DNA of 6,407 bases from Anaerolineae bacterium (GTDB taxonomy: Bacteria; Chloroflexota; Anaerolineae; Aggregatilineales; Phototrophicaceae). Shown piece after piece: positions 6,382 through 6,407 of this stretch. Where the stretch lies: contig JALONZ010000439.1 in assembly GCA_025454675.1 (NCBI GenBank), positions 1 to 6,407 on the forward strand, written 5' to 3'. How positions within the stretch are numbered: position 1 is the stretch's first letter; each line of letters starts with the position of its first letter. The position numbers and the translations under genes were made by a program. The notes under the pieces were generated by a model that saw only the letters and a list, made by a program, of their open reading frames with translations, ran no database searches and was not told where the DNA came from.

Positions 6382-6407
6382 AACCACTTTCTGGGAATAA
6401 ATCGAGT

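Overview
The window looks like bacterial chromosome, most likely from a Chloroflexota (Anaerolineae-like) organism. This is an inference. It rests on the wording of the Mfd and Pth proteins as I remember them from that phylum, on the GTAGGGGCGG-type palindromic repeat between genes, and on neighbouring TPR and HEAT-repeat proteins. Composition is moderate in GC and even throughout. I see no rRNA, tRNA, CRISPR array, transposase or phage gene.

Bases 1-4275 hold a tightly packed plus-strand operon: the C-terminal end of a probable SAM-dependent methyltransferase, then pth (peptidyl-tRNA hydrolase), then mfd (transcription-repair coupling factor). The stop and start codons overlap as ATGA and TGATG, so translation is probably coupled. 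The pth-mfd order is common in bacteria and joins a translation-rescue enzyme to a transcription-rescue/DNA-repair translocase. The mfd gene is broken as given. The reading frame shifts at 3273 inside the second helicase lobe, where about five family-typical residues are missing. This fits a net loss of about 14 nt. The gene therefore reads as an N-terminal piece of 824 aa that ends early at 3296, and a C-terminal piece (3274-4275) that carries the remaining helicase motifs and the C-terminal domain.

Bases 4276-4560 are non-coding. They contain a small perfect hairpin (4311-4334), a roughly 100-bp compound palindrome that can fold into a cloverleaf (4340-4441), and a sigma70-like promoter (4489-4516) with a Shine-Dalgarno site for the next gene.

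Bases 4561-6369 hold two convergent genes for solenoid-repeat proteins. The plus-strand gene encodes a membrane-anchored TPR protein. The minus-strand gene encodes a protein made of nine HEAT (PBS-lyase-like) repeats of almost invariant 31-residue length. Their 3' ends overlap by 12 nt, so no terminator lies between them. Both are likely protein-interaction scaffolds of unknown specific function. I find no convincing undescribed multi-gene system here. The points most worth checking are the mfd lesion and the cloverleaf repeat.
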